A stretch of 64,000 nt of DNA from Amycolatopsis vancoresmycina (GCF_000716785.1 NZ_JNYY01000021.1:45311-109310); one strand, 5' to 3'. Counted from the stretch's first letter, positions 1 through 8,950 are shown. Notes: generated from the sequence alone by a model not told the origin. Numbers and translations: made by a program.

Positions 1-1
1 T

Positions 2-190
2 CCGCCGAAGCCCCTGGAAATCATCGGCTCCCTCCTGCCACCGGCGCTCAAGTGGAAGCTGTTCTTCCGTGGCCAGCAACGGAATCCGCGGTACCTCCAG
101 GACGGCGACGTCATCGAGGCCGGCGTGGCCACCGACGACGGCGCGATCGACCTGGGCACCCAGCGCACGGTCGTGAGGCACGCGCGATGA
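2..190 (+). CDS. FAH-family hydrolase/isomerase, C-terminal part only
   Basis: Only the last 62 residues are present; the gene begins before the window. The tail contains YLQDGDVIEAGV and IDLGTQRTVV, which resemble the closing beta-strands of fumarylacetoacetate hydrolase-fold proteins (hydroxy-heptadiene-dioate isomerase or acylpyruvate hydrolase type). Those enzymes cleave or isomerise ring-fission products of aromatic catabolism. The TGA stop overlaps the ATG of the next gene (ATGA at 187-190), so the two are translationally coupled. The acyl-CoA ligase and aromatic hydroxylase downstream support an aromatic-acid pathway. The family call rests on a short tail and is not certain. Confidence 0.7.
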   Translation, partial: PPKPLEIIGSLLPPALKWKLFFRGQQRNPRYLQDGDVIEAGVATDDGAIDLGTQRTVVRHAR

Positions 191-2076
191 CCGGAAACCC
201 GCTCTGGCCGGAGTACTCCGCGCCCGCCGACGTCGCCGCGATCGAAGCCGTGCCGCTGGCGGCACGCGGCCTCCCCGCCTCCACCTACGCCCTCGTGACG
301 CGCGCCGCCACCACCTGGCCGGACCGCACCGCGATCACCGTGCTGCCGGAAGCCGCGCGCTGGCGCGAACCCGAGCGGCGCACCTTCGCCGAACTGCTCG
401 GCGACGTCCACCGCTACGCGAACCTGTTGCACGGACTCGGTGTCCGACGGCGGGACGCGGTCGCGCTCCTGTCGCCCAACACCGCCGAGCTGGTGCCCAC
501 GATCCTGGCCGCGCAGCTCGCCGGGATCGCGGCGCCCCTCAACGGCGGCCTTTCGCGCCGGCACCTCGCCGAGCTCCTCCGCCGGTCCGGCGCGCGGGTG
601 CTCGTCACCGCCGGTCCCGAGCTGGCCCCGGCCGTGTGGGAGACCGCGCAGGCCCTCGCCCGGGACGGGCTCGTGGACGCCCTCCTGGTCCTCCGGCCCA
701 CCGGCGCCGCCGGCCCGGCCCCGGACCTGCCGAGCCTGCCCGGGGTCCACGTCGGATACCTCGGCGAGCTGGCGGCCGGGCAGGACTCGACGGCCTTCCT
801 CGGTGAACCGCCCCGCCCGGAGGACCTGGCGGCGTTCTTCCCGACCGGCGGCACCACCGGCGCGCCGAAACTGGCCGCGCACACCCACGCCGTCGAAGTC
901 ACCGACGCCTGGATGCTGGGCGCCAACTCGCTGCTCGACGAGCACGCCACCCTCTTCGCCGCGCTGCCGCTGTTCCACGTCAACGCGCTGGTCGTCACCC
1001 TGCTCACACCGCTGTTCAAGGGACAGCCGACGGTGTGGGCCGGGCCGCTGGGCTACCGCGACGTCCCGCTCTACGGCGAGTTCTGGAAGATCGTCGAACA
1101 CCACCGGATCGCCACGATGAGCGCCGTCCCCACGGTTTACGCCGTGCTCGCGCAGTGCCCGGTCGACGCGGACATCAGCAGCTTGCGCTTCGCCATGGTC
1201 GGGGCCGCGCCCCTGCCCGCCGCCGTCCGCGAAAGCTTCCAGTCCCACACCGGCGTCACGCTCGTCGAAGGCTACGGCCTGACCGAAGCGACCTGTGCCA
1301 GCGCACGCAGCTTCCCCGGCGCGCCCCGGCCCGGCTCGGTCGGCCAGCGGTTGCCTTACCAGCGCCTGAAAACCGTGCGCGTCCGCGAAAACGGCACCTG
1401 GGAGGACCTTCCACCCGGCCACACCGGCGTGCTCGCGATCAGCGGTCCGACGGTGTTCCCCGGCTACGTCACCGGGCAGGACGAACACGGCCACGTCCTC
1501 GACGGCCTCGGCAAGCTCGTCGACGGCTGGCTGGACACCGGCGACCTCGGCCGCATCGACGCCGACGGGTTCGTCCACCTCGCCGGCCGCGCCAAGGACC
1601 TCATCATCCGCGGTGGCCACAACATCGACCCCGCGCTCGTCGAGGACGCCCTGCTCGCCCACCCCGCGGTCACCGCCGCCGGCGCGGTGGGCCGGCCGGA
1701 CGCCCACGCCGGCGAGGTCCCCGTCGCCTACGTGACGCTCGCTCCCGGCTCCGCGGTCACCGAGCAGGAGCTGGCCGGCTGGGCACGCGAGCAGGCTCCC
1801 GAGCCCGCGGCCGCGCCGAAGACCGTCACGGTGCTCGACGCCCTGCCGCTCACCGACCTCGGCAAGCCGTACAAGCCCGCGCTGCGCGCCGACGCCACCC
1901 GCCGCGAGCTCACCGAAGCGCTGGCCGGGCTGCCCGGCGTGATCGACGTCGGCGCCGAGGTCGAGGACGGCTCGGTCGTCGCGGTGGTTCGGACTTCGGG
2001 CGACGCCGACGAGCCGGCGGTCAAGGCGGTCCTCGGCCGCTACGCGATCGGCTGGCGACTGGCCGGTGCCTCGTGA
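187..2076 (+). CDS. AMP-forming acyl-CoA synthetase
   Basis: A 629-residue ANL-superfamily adenylating enzyme that activates a carboxylic acid with ATP and CoA. Visible motifs are the P-loop-like FFPTGGTTGAPKLAAHTH, the substrate-site EGYGLTEAT, the hinge region DLGRIDADGFVHLAGRAKDLIIRGG, and the C-terminal LPLTDLGKPYKPALR holding the probable catalytic lysine. That last motif is unusual, since GKxxRRELR is commoner. The start is the ATG at 187, which overlaps the preceding stop; a longer in-frame extension upstream has no typical coding look. The next gene starts at a GTGA overlap. With a FAH-type enzyme before it and an aromatic hydroxylase after it, an aromatic or phenylpropanoid acid is the likely substrate, but specificity cannot be read from sequence. 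Confidence 0.88.
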   Translation: MTGNPLWPEYSAPADVAAIEAVPLAARGLPASTYALVTRAATTWPDRTAITVLPEAARWREPERRTFAELLGDVHRYANLLHGLGVRRRDAVALLSPNTAELVPTILAAQLAGIAAPLNGGLSRRHLAELLRRSGARVLVTAGPELAPAVWETAQALARDGLVDALLVLRPTGAAGPAPDLPSLPGVHVGYLGELAAGQDSTAFLGEPPRPEDLAAFFPTGGTTGAPKLAAHTHAVEVTDAWMLGANSLLDEHATLFAALPLFHVNALVVTLLTPLFKGQPTVWAGPLGYRDVPLYGEFWKIVEHHRIATMSAVPTVYAVLAQCPVDADISSLRFAMVGAAPLPAAVRESFQSHTGVTLVEGYGLTEATCASARSFPGAPRPGSVGQRLPYQRLKTVRVRENGTWEDLPPGHTGVLAISGPTVFPGYVTGQDEHGHVLDGLGKLVDGWLDTGDLGRIDADGFVHLAGRAKDLIIRGGHNIDPALVEDALLAHPAVTAAGAVGRPDAHAGEVPVAYVTLAPGSAVTEQELAGWAREQAPEPAAAPKTVTVLDALPLTDLGKPYKPALRADATRRELTEALAGLPGVIDVGAEVEDGSVVAVVRTSGDADEPAVKAVLGRYAIGWRLAGAS

Positions 2077-3641
2077 CCGACGTGCCCGTGGTGATCATCG
2101 GTGCGGGCCCGACCGGCCTCACCGCCGCCGCCCTGCTGGCCCAGCACGGCGTCGAGTCCCTCGTCCTCGACCGGTGGGAGACCATCTGCCCCCAGCCCCG
2201 CGCGGTCCACCTCGACGACGAGATCTGCCGCATCCTCGGCCGGCTCGGTCTCTTCGCGGAGTTCTCGGCGATTTCCCGGCCCGGCAACGGACTGCGGCTC
2301 GTGGACCGGGAACTGCACGTGCTCGCGGAGTTCCGGCGCGACGCGGCGCACGGCAGGCACGGCTACCCCGAGGCCAGCATGTTCGACCAGCCCGAGCTGG
2401 AAGCGCTCCTGCGGTCGGGGCTCCGGCGCCACCGCGCGGCCACCCTGCGCGGCGGCGCGGAGGTCACGTCACTCGCCCCGGAGGCGGGCGGGGTGCGGGT
2501 CGCGTTCACCGAGTCCGGCCGGCCGGAATCCGTGCGCGCGCAGTACGTCCTCGGCTGCGACGGGGCGAACGGCTCGACCCGGACGTCGATCGGCGCCGTC
2601 CGGCGCGACCTCGGGTTCACCCAGCGCTGGCTGGTCGCCGACATCCGCACCGACGCGGAACTCGGCGCCTGGGACGGGGTGCACCAGGTCTCCGACCCGG
2701 CCCGCGCCGCCACCTACATGCGCGTCGGCGAGGACCGCTACCGCTGGGAATTCCAGCTGGCCGACGGCGAAACGGCCGACGGCTACCGCGAACCGGCCGC
2801 GCTGCTCCCGTTGCTGAAGCCGTGGACCGGAGAGACTCCGGCCGATCGCCTGGATGTCGTCCGCGTCGCCGAATACACCTTTCGCGCCCAGGTCGCGGAC
2901 CGCTGGCGCGACCGGCGGGTCTTCCTCCTCGGCGACGCCGCCCACCTCACCCCGCCGTTCATCGGCCAGGGCATGGGCGCCGGGATGCGCGACGCGATGA
3001 ACCTCGCCTGGAAGCTCGCCGGCGTGCTCGACGGGACGCTGCCCGAATCCGTCCTCGGCAGCTACGAGACGGAACGCAAACCCCACGTCACCACCATGAT
3101 CCGGCTCGCGAAGCTGATGGGCACCGCGATGACCGAAGGGGGCGAATTCGGCAGCCTCCTCCGCCGCGTCGCCGCACCCCGCCTGCACCTCGTGCCCGGC
3201 CTGCGCAAGCGCGTGCTCAGCACCGAAACCCCGGCGCTCCACCGCTCCCCGCTGGTGGTGCGCCCGCGCCTGCGGCCGTCGCTGGCCGGCCGGCAGTGTC
3301 CCAACGCCCCGGTCGGCGGCGGCCGTCGCCTCGACGACGTGACGGCCGGCCGGTTCGCCTTCGTCAGCACCACCGAGCCGTCGCCCGCGCAGCGCGCGGA
3401 AATCGAACACCGCGGCGCCGTGCTCGTGGTGGCCCGGCCGGGGAGCCCGCTGCACGACTGGCTGCGCCGCGGCTTCGCCCGCGCGGCCGTCGTCCGTCCC
3501 GACGCGACGGTCCACCGCGCCGGCCGCGACCTGGCCGCCCTCTGCGCGGCGATCCCTCCGTACCGCGTCAGGGAAATCCCGCGGGCGCCCGTGGCGCCAG
3601 CATCAGCGCATACGTCGGCGCCGCCGCGGCCATCGTCGTGA
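2073..3641 (+). CDS. mhpA: FAD-dependent aromatic hydroxylase, MhpA-like
   Basis: A 522-residue class A flavoprotein monooxygenase. It shows the N-terminal dinucleotide motif VVIIGAGPTGLTAAALL, the DG motif VLGCDGANGSTR and the second FAD motif FLLGDAAHLTPPFIGQGMG followed by GMRDAMNLAWKL. This arrangement is typical of 3-(3-hydroxyphenyl)propionate hydroxylase, which makes a catechol from a phenol using NAD(P)H and oxygen. The start is a GTG overlapping the preceding stop (GTGA at 2073-2076). The recognisable domain ends near ALCAAIPPYR; the last 25 or so residues look like an appended tail. That tail overlaps the convergent metallopeptidase gene by 74 nt. Related phenol or salicylate hydroxylases are alternatives. 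Confidence 0.85.
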   Translation: MTDVPVVIIGAGPTGLTAAALLAQHGVESLVLDRWETICPQPRAVHLDDEICRILGRLGLFAEFSAISRPGNGLRLVDRELHVLAEFRRDAAHGRHGYPEASMFDQPELEALLRSGLRRHRAATLRGGAEVTSLAPEAGGVRVAFTESGRPESVRAQYVLGCDGANGSTRTSIGAVRRDLGFTQRWLVADIRTDAELGAWDGVHQVSDPARAATYMRVGEDRYRWEFQLADGETADGYREPAALLPLLKPWTGETPADRLDVVRVAEYTFRAQVADRWRDRRVFLLGDAAHLTPPFIGQGMGAGMRDAMNLAWKLAGVLDGTLPESVLGSYETERKPHVTTMIRLAKLMGTAMTEGGEFGSLLRRVAAPRLHLVPGLRKRVLSTETPALHRSPLVVRPRLRPSLAGRQCPNAPVGGGRRLDDVTAGRFAFVSTTEPSPAQRAEIEHRGAVLVVARPGSPLHDWLRRGFARAAVVRPDATVHRAGRDLAALCAAIPPYRVREIPRAPVAPASAHTSAPPRPSS

Positions 3642-5160
3642 TGACCCGGACGTCGCGGAACGGCGTTCCCGTCAGCTCGCCGACCGAACGGCGCACGGCG
3701 ATCAGGAGCAGTTCCTTCAGCAACGGGATCGTCGAGGCCGCCGCGCGTTCCGGTGCCGTCGTCTGGGCCAGCAGGAACGCGTTCGTGGCCGCCGCCGACG
3801 CGAACTGGGTGTCCACCGTCTGCGTCGCGAGCGACAGCAGGCGGACCAGGCCCTCCGACAGGGCGACGTCCACCGCGGTCACCGGTGCGGCCGACGGGGT
3901 GGCCGCGGCGGCGCTCAGGCCCGGCCGGGTGTGCACGGTCAGCCCTTGGACCAGCGACCAGTAGGGCATGCAGGCCGAGAAGGTCGCGGCCGTGCCCGGG
4001 CCGAATTCGCCGGCCAGTGCCGCGCCGGTCCAGTCCGCCGGGTGCAGGTGGAGCCGCACCCACAGCGTGTGCAGGTTGAGACCCATGTTCCAGGCGGCCC
4101 GCGCCGCCTCGGACGCCTGCCGCGCCGCCTGTTCGGTGGTCGTCAACGGCGGCGCCGTGTGGGTGTGCCCGCCGAGGGTGACCGACGAGCCGGCCGGGAC
4201 GAAGACCGTGTGGAGGAACGAGTTCGGCAGCCCGCGCACCCGCCGGGGCACGACCTCGTAGTGCGCGGCGTTGCCGAGCTTGTCGACGGCCCGCAGGCTC
4301 ACGAACGACGGCGACGCCGGGTAGCCGCGGTCGTCGACCACACCGAAGTTCCCGGCGTGCATCGCCTCGTGGATGATCAGCACCACGTTCTCGTCGTTCG
4401 CCGGGTGGTCGATCGCGCCGGGCATGAGGGAGATCCGGTTCGCGTCGGTCAGCCCGCCCACGCCCGCTTCGGCGCTGTAGCCGGACCGGTCGGTGACGAT
4501 CCGGTGGTGCGTGTGCAGGTAGTTCATCCGGTCGCGGGCCGCCCGGTAGCGGGCCTTGGCCGTCGCGACGTTCGGTGGCCCGAACACCTGGCGCAGGTCG
4601 CCGTCGTGCGCACCGCCGATCACGGTGTTGATCAACGCGGTGGCGTTGGTGACGAGCGCGGCGATGTTGGCGGCGTCCGCGACACCCAGTGCCCCCGGCC
4701 GGACGCCGATGTTGATCAACGCCGGGTCGCCGAGCACGAGACCGGGGGCCTGCGCGCGGATCGCCTCGGCGAGCAGCCGCGCCCGATCCGGTGCAGGCAA
4801 GGCGTTGTACGCCGCCGGCGAGCCGGCGAGGGTGTGCGCCCGGGTCAGCACCGCGGCGCGGTCCGCCGGGGCGAGCTCGGTGAGCGCCCGCTCGTTGACC
4901 CGCTCGAGGCCGGCCGTGTGCTGGGCGCGGTCGGTCGCGCCGACCGACGTCAGCGGCCCGGTCTGCGCACCGGTCGGCACGCGGCGGCGTTGCACGGCAA
5001 CGGGATGCGCCTGGACGCGCCCGGACAGCAGCGCGCCGATCGCCCGGTTGCCCGCCGTCCGCTGCATGGTCAGCAAGGACAAGGGCCTGGTTTCGGAGGT
5101 GGCTTCGGCTCGGGCAGCGTGCGGTCGGCGTGGCGCGGCGGCTTCTTCGCGGTGGATCAT
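3568..5160 (-). CDS. Putative HEAMH metallopeptidase with eCIS-type N-terminal segment
   Basis: A 530-residue protein of unknown role. Residues 32-42 read MQRTAGNRAIG, a short segment recurrent near the N-terminus of actinobacterial proteins linked to extracellular contractile injection systems (DUF4157-type). Residues 264-268 are HEAMH inside VVLIIHEAMHAGN, a zincin active site (HExxH). AAHYE about 35 residues later could hold the third zinc ligand. No signal peptide or membrane helix is visible. The ATG overlaps the stop of the upstream ankyrin gene (ATGA at 5157-5160), so the two form an operon. A toxin or cargo protease paired with an ankyrin partner is possible, but there are no eCIS structural genes in the window. 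The start fits the overlap; an in-frame upstream extension reads through the ankyrin gene out of frame and was dropped. Confidence 0.7.
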   Translation of the reverse strand: MIHREEAAAPRRPHAARAEATSETRPLSLLTMQRTAGNRAIGALLSGRVQAHPVAVQRRRVPTGAQTGPLTSVGATDRAQHTAGLERVNERALTELAPADRAAVLTRAHTLAGSPAAYNALPAPDRARLLAEAIRAQAPGLVLGDPALINIGVRPGALGVADAANIAALVTNATALINTVIGGAHDGDLRQVFGPPNVATAKARYRAARDRMNYLHTHHRIVTDRSGYSAEAGVGGLTDANRISLMPGAIDHPANDENVVLIIHEAMHAGNFGVVDDRGYPASPSFVSLRAVDKLGNAAHYEVVPRRVRGLPNSFLHTVFVPAGSSVTLGGHTHTAPPLTTTEQAARQASEAARAAWNMGLNLHTLWVRLHLHPADWTGAALAGEFGPGTAATFSACMPYWSLVQGLTVHTRPGLSAAAATPSAAPVTAVDVALSEGLVRLLSLATQTVDTQFASAAATNAFLLAQTTAPERAAASTIPLLKELLLIAVRRSVGELTGTPFRDVRVITTMAAAAPTYALMLAPRAPAGFP

Positions 5161-6053
5161 GGTGCACCCGGCGGCGGATCGGCGATGGGGGGCACCGGGT
5201 TCGGCTCGGGCAGGTCGTCCACCGGCGGTGGTGGTGGCGGCGCGTCGACCGGGGCGTCCGGATCGGCCCTCCGCAGCACGTCGACGACGGCGGTGTGGCC
5301 GCGCAGCGCGGCGTCCATCACGGCCGTGCGGCCCAGATCGTCCACAAGGGACGGATCGGTGCCCGGCCGGGACACCAGGAGTTCGACGGTGGAGCCGAGC
5401 CCGAGCCGGGCGGCGTGGTGCAGGGCGGTGGCGCCTTCGGCGTCGGCGTGGTTGACGTCGACCCCGTCGAACGCGAGCAGGCCGCGCACGAGGTCGTCCC
5501 GCCCGGCGACGACCGCGGTGGTCAGCGCCGTCCAGCCCGTGTCCCGGTTGACCGCGTTCGGGTCCGCACCGGCCCGCAGCAGGACCGACGCCGCTTCGAG
5601 GTGCCCGTGGACCGCCGCGGCGAAGAACGGCGTCGTCCCGTTCGCCGCCACCGGGTCGGCCGGCATCCGGCCGGCCAGCCAGCCGAGCACCGCGGGATCC
5701 GCGCGGCCGGCGGCGACCTCGTGCAGGATCGTGTACCCGTCCGCGTCGGCGTGCGCGAGGTCCGCTCCCGGCGCGACGAGGAACTCCCGGATGACCGGCA
5801 GCGGGGCGTCCTGCGCCCACTCCCAGTAGCCGTGGTCCGGGAGCCCGCGGGCGGCCGAGATGCCGGGCGCCGCGAGCACGGCCCGGAGCAGCTCGACGTC
5901 ACCGAGGCGCAGCACCTCGTCCAACAGCGTCCGCGCGCCCGCCACCGTGTCGACGGCGATGTCGCCGAGATCGACCCCCTGCTCGGCCAGTCCGGCGATG
6001 GCGGCGCCGTCACGCGCGGCGAGTGCCCTGCCGATCCGCTCGTCCGTGCGCAT
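5157..6053 (-). CDS. Ankyrin-repeat protein with proline-rich tail
   Basis: A 298-residue cytoplasmic protein with four to five ankyrin repeats between about residues 95 and 260. They are visible as DGYTILHEVA, NGTTPFFAAAVHGHLEAASVLLRAGADPN, TGWTALTTAVVAGRDDLV, EGATALHHAARLG and LGRTAVMDAALRGHTAVVDVL. The last 30 residues are rich in proline (six prolines in a row). Ankyrin repeats mediate protein binding and have no enzymatic role. ATG 6053 was chosen over the GTG at 6059 because a GGAGGG ribosome site lies 5-6 nt before the ATG. It is translationally coupled to the HEAMH metallopeptidase, so an immunity, chaperone or adaptor role for that protein is a reasonable inference. Confidence 0.85.
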   Translation of the reverse strand: MRTDERIGRALAARDGAAIAGLAEQGVDLGDIAVDTVAGARTLLDEVLRLGDVELLRAVLAAPGISAARGLPDHGYWEWAQDAPLPVIREFLVAPGADLAHADADGYTILHEVAAGRADPAVLGWLAGRMPADPVAANGTTPFFAAAVHGHLEAASVLLRAGADPNAVNRDTGWTALTTAVVAGRDDLVRGLLAFDGVDVNHADAEGATALHHAARLGLGSTVELLVSRPGTDPSLVDDLGRTAVMDAALRGHTAVVDVLRRADPDAPVDAPPPPPPVDDLPEPNPVPPIADPPPGAP

Positions 6054-6138
6054 GGCCACCCTCCGCCCCCATGATGAATCGGGACGAACCGGTGCACAAC
6101 GTCCGGACGGGCAGCGATTCCCGCCTCCGGCCGGCGAG

Positions 6139-7353
6139 TCAGTCCAGCGCGGCCGCCTTGCGCAGCAGGACCGAACGTTCCTGCTCGTTCCCGCACAGCC
6201 GGGCCGCCAGCTCCAGCTCCGCCCGCGCCTCCCCGGCCCGGCCGAGCCGGGACAACAGCTCGCCGCGCACCGTCGGGACCAGGTGCGAACCCGGCAGCCG
6301 ATCCGACGCGACCAGCTCGTCCACGATCCGCAGCGCCGCCCCCGGGCCCGACGCCATCGCCACCGCGACCGCGCGGTTGAGCTCGACCACCGGGGAGGGC
6401 GCCACCCGGCCCAAAGCCTCGTACAGCACCACGATCCAGTCCCAGTCCGTCTCCCCGGCCGACGGCGCCGACGCGTGGACCGCCGCGATCGCCGCCTGGA
6501 GGCCGTAGGGGCCGAGACCCCGTGGGGCCGCCTTGGCCAGGGCCGCCAGGCCGCGGTGGATCGCCGGCACGTCCCAGCGGCGCCGGTCCTGGTCCTCGAG
6601 CAGGACCGGGGTGCCGTCCGGGGCCGTCCGGGCCGGGAACCGGGCCGCCGTCAGCTCGCACAGGGCCAAGAGGCCGTGGACCTCCGGCTCGTCCGGCTGC
6701 AGCGCCGCCAGGGTCCGGGCCAGCCGGATCGCCTCGTACGCCACTTCGGGACGGACCAGCCGGTCGCCTGCCGTGGCCGTCGCGCCCTCCGTGAAGATCA
6801 CGTAGAGCACGCTCAGCACGCCGCCCAGCCGCTCGCGGCGCTCGGCCGCCGAGGGCAGCTCGAACGGGACCCCGGCCGCCGCGATGGTCTTCTTGCCGCG
6901 GGTGATGCGGGCCTGGACGGTCGGCACCGGCACCAGGAACGCCCGGGCGATCTCCGCGCTCGACAGGCCCGCGACCACGCGCAGGGTGAGCGCCACCCGG
7001 GACTCCGGCGAGAGCACCGGGTGGCAGCTGACGAACATCAGCGCCAGCACGTCGTCGTCGATCCGGTCGGGGTCGACCTCGTCGACGACCGCCGGCGCGT
7101 CGGCCGCCAGCGTGGCGTACCGGTCGCGCAGGGCCGCCCGGCGGCGGATCGCGTCGATCGCGCGCCGCCGGGCGGTGGCCATCAGCCAGCCGGCCGGATC
7201 GGCCGGGGCGGTGCGCGGCCACGACACCAGCGCTTCGGCCACCGCCTCCTGGGCCGCGTCCTCGGCCAGCCCGAAGTCGCCGGTGAACCGGGTCAGCGCG
7301 GCGACGATCCGCGCCGACTCGATCCGCCAGACGGCCGCCACGTCGACGGTCAC
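6139..7353 (-). CDS. ECF42-type RNA polymerase sigma factor with C-terminal extension
   Basis: A 404-residue sigma factor. Sigma region 2 is visible as GLAEDAAQEAVAEAL and PAGWLMATARRRAIDAIRRR. Region 4 reads VALTLRVVAGLSSAEIARAFLVPVPTVQARITRGKKTI. The remaining 230 or so residues form the long helical, TPR-like extension (DUF6596 and after) typical of ECF42; examples are FTEGATATAGD and ELNRAVAVAMASGP. ECF42 factors have no anti-sigma factor and are normally encoded next to a DGPF/YCII protein, as here. The GTG start overlaps the stop of the YCII gene (GTGA at 7350-7353). The regulon is probably the YCII gene itself and stress genes. Confidence 0.92.
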   Translation of the reverse strand: MTVDVAAVWRIESARIVAALTRFTGDFGLAEDAAQEAVAEALVSWPRTAPADPAGWLMATARRRAIDAIRRRAALRDRYATLAADAPAVVDEVDPDRIDDDVLALMFVSCHPVLSPESRVALTLRVVAGLSSAEIARAFLVPVPTVQARITRGKKTIAAAGVPFELPSAAERRERLGGVLSVLYVIFTEGATATAGDRLVRPEVAYEAIRLARTLAALQPDEPEVHGLLALCELTAARFPARTAPDGTPVLLEDQDRRRWDVPAIHRGLAALAKAAPRGLGPYGLQAAIAAVHASAPSAGETDWDWIVVLYEALGRVAPSPVVELNRAVAVAMASGPGAALRIVDELVASDRLPGSHLVPTVRGELLSRLGRAGEARAELELAARLCGNEQERSVLLRKAAALD

Positions 7354-7712
7354 TGCGGGACCTCGTCGCTGCCCGGCACCCGCCGGACCTCGACCTTCGC
7401 CCCGGGCGCCGCCGGGACGCGCTTGGCCCACTCGACCGCCTCCGCCTTCGAGGCGACGTCGACCAAGAAGTACCCGCCGAACAGCTCCTTGGTCTCCCCG
7501 TACGGCCCGTCCGTGACCACCGGCGTCTCCCCGCTGAAGTCGACCACGACCCCCTGCTGCGGATCGTCCAGCCCTTCGGCCCCGACGTAGACGCCCGCCT
7601 TCAGCAGGTCCTCGATGAACTGGCGGCTCGTGGCCATCATCTCGTCGATGTTCGCCATCATGGCCGCGTTCGACTCGTCCGTGCCCCGCATGATCAGCAT
7701 GTACTTCGACAC
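7350..7712 (-). CDS. YCII-family (DGPF domain) protein
   Basis: A 120-residue single-domain protein beginning SKYMLIMRGTDES. It contains TDGPYGETKELFGGYFLVDV, the DGPF signature of the YCII-like family, whose dimeric alpha-beta fold resembles muconolactone isomerase. The biochemical role is not established; in actinomycetes these genes accompany ECF42 sigma factors. The GTG at 7712 is chosen because AGGAG lies about 7 nt upstream on the minus strand; the next in-frame Met is four codons later. It is the first gene of the two-gene sigma-factor operon and divergent from the oxidoreductase gene at 7918. Confidence 0.9.
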   Translation of the reverse strand: MSKYMLIMRGTDESNAAMMANIDEMMATSRQFIEDLLKAGVYVGAEGLDDPQQGVVVDFSGETPVVTDGPYGETKELFGGYFLVDVASKAEAVEWAKRVPAAPGAKVEVRRVPGSDEVPQ

Positions 7713-7842
7713 CGTGTGCTCCTTCTCCAGTGGGCCTGTGCGCCCCCTGGTCGAACGGCCGGCGCGCGGATCGACACGGCCCCGGAGAAAACTTTTCGCA
7801 CCCCGGCGCCGCGAGCCTAGCGCCGACCCCGGCGAGAACTGC

Positions 7843-7871
7843 TTGAACGAACAACTAGATGCGCGTAGTAG
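7843..7871 (+). promoter_or_regulatory. Candidate promoter for the 7918 oxidoreductase
   Basis: TTGAAC (7843-7848) and TAGTAG (7866-7871) are separated by 17 nt. The predicted transcript start is near 7878, giving a leader of about 40 nt that carries GGGGAG before the ATG at 7918. The hexamers are only approximate matches to the vegetative consensus. Confidence 0.4.
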
Positions 7872-7917
7872 TGGCAGGAGGACCGACAGCGTCCGTTCAC
7901 TCTTCAGGGGAGAAGCA

Positions 7918-8811
7918 ATGCCACTTGGGTTCACCCTTCCGGTTTTCGGCAAGGCGGCGGCCACACCGGGCGGGATCGCGTACTACGCGCGCGAGGCGGA
8001 GCGGGCGGGAGCGGCCGGGCTCTGGGTCGGCGACCGGCTGCTGTCGCCCGTCGCCCCGGTCGTGCCCTACCCGGGCTACGAGACCATGCCCGAGGAGTTC
8101 CACACCGCGCAGGACCCCTTCACCGCGCTGGCCATCGCCGCCGCCGTGACCGAGACCGCGGTGCTCGGTTCCAGCACCATCAACGCGACCCAGTACCAGC
8201 CCGCGAACCTCGCGCGGCTGCTGACCAGCATCGACGTCGCGAGCAACGGCCGGCTGCTGCCCGGCTTCGGCATCGGCTGGTCGCCGGACGAGTACGACGC
8301 CGTCGGCGTGCCGATGGGCGAACGCGGCCGGCGGCTGGACGACCTGCTCGACTTCCTCGAGACCTGGTGGACCCGGGACATCGTGTCGCACGACGGCATC
8401 GGGTACACGGTCCCGGCCTCGCACATCGACCTGAAACCGGTGCGGAAGCCGCCCGTCCACCTGGCCGGGTTCGGCGGGAAGGCGCTGCAGCGGGTCGCCC
8501 GGCGGGCGGACGGCTGGCTGCCCGCGTGGTCGATCCCCGAGGCGTTCCCCGCCGATGTGATCACCTCGACCCTGGCCCAGCTCCGCGCCGAGGCCGAGCG
8601 CGCCGGCCGCGACCCGCAGGCGCTCGGCGTGGCCCTGCGGGTGAACGCCGCCCCCGGCACGGATCTGGAAACGATCGCCGCTTCGGTGACCAAGATCGTC
8701 GAGCTGGTCAAGCCGGACCACACCTTCGTCGACCTCTCCTACGTGGTCGGCAGCGTCGAAGAACAGCTCGACAAGACCGGCCGCCTGCTGGAGCTGACGG
8801 CCGAGGGCTGA
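7918..8811 (+). CDS. LLM-class F420-dependent oxidoreductase
   Basis: A 297-residue luciferase-like (TIM-barrel) flavin/F420 oxidoreductase. Features include MPLGFTLPVFGKAA, GLWVGDRLLSP, LGSSTINATQYQPANLARLLTSIDVASNGRLLPGFGIGWSPDEY and PPVHLAGFGGKALQRVARRADGW, matching the TIGR03619-like actinobacterial group. Such enzymes transfer hydride from reduced F420 to an unknown substrate. GGGGAG lies 7-10 nt before the ATG. The gene stands alone, divergent from the YCII gene. The substrate cannot be predicted. Confidence 0.88.
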   Translation: MPLGFTLPVFGKAAATPGGIAYYAREAERAGAAGLWVGDRLLSPVAPVVPYPGYETMPEEFHTAQDPFTALAIAAAVTETAVLGSSTINATQYQPANLARLLTSIDVASNGRLLPGFGIGWSPDEYDAVGVPMGERGRRLDDLLDFLETWWTRDIVSHDGIGYTVPASHIDLKPVRKPPVHLAGFGGKALQRVARRADGWLPAWSIPEAFPADVITSTLAQLRAEAERAGRDPQALGVALRVNAAPGTDLETIAASVTKIVELVKPDHTFVDLSYVVGSVEEQLDKTGRLLELTAEG

Positions 8812-8922
8812 CCCGGGTTCCGGACGGGACGGTTGAGATCCCGCGTCCGTGGGCACGTCACCGGGGACGGGTCCTGGATGCGGGCTCGTCCGGGGTAGGC
8901 GGCGGCTCGCCGTGGTGATCAC

Positions 8923-8942
8923 CCTGCCGTCGGGGCGGCAGG
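8923..8942. terminator. Hairpin between convergent genes
   Basis: CCTGCCG and CGGCAGG form a 7-bp stem around a 6-nt loop. It sits between the stop of the oxidoreductase (8811) and the stop of the MarR gene (8951), where a bidirectional terminator is expected. There is no U-tract, which is common in actinomycetes. Confidence 0.4.
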
Positions 8943-8950
8943 CGCGACGG

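Noticed and set aside
2066..3964. 632-codon frame overlapping the MhpA-like gene in another phase
   Set aside because: Arg/Pro-rich shadow without motifs; the flavoprotein frame has all FAD motifs.
3568..6053. Complete eCIS locus
   Set aside because: No sheath, tube, baseplate or AAA ATPase genes occur in the window; only the short N-terminal segment resembles eCIS-linked proteins.
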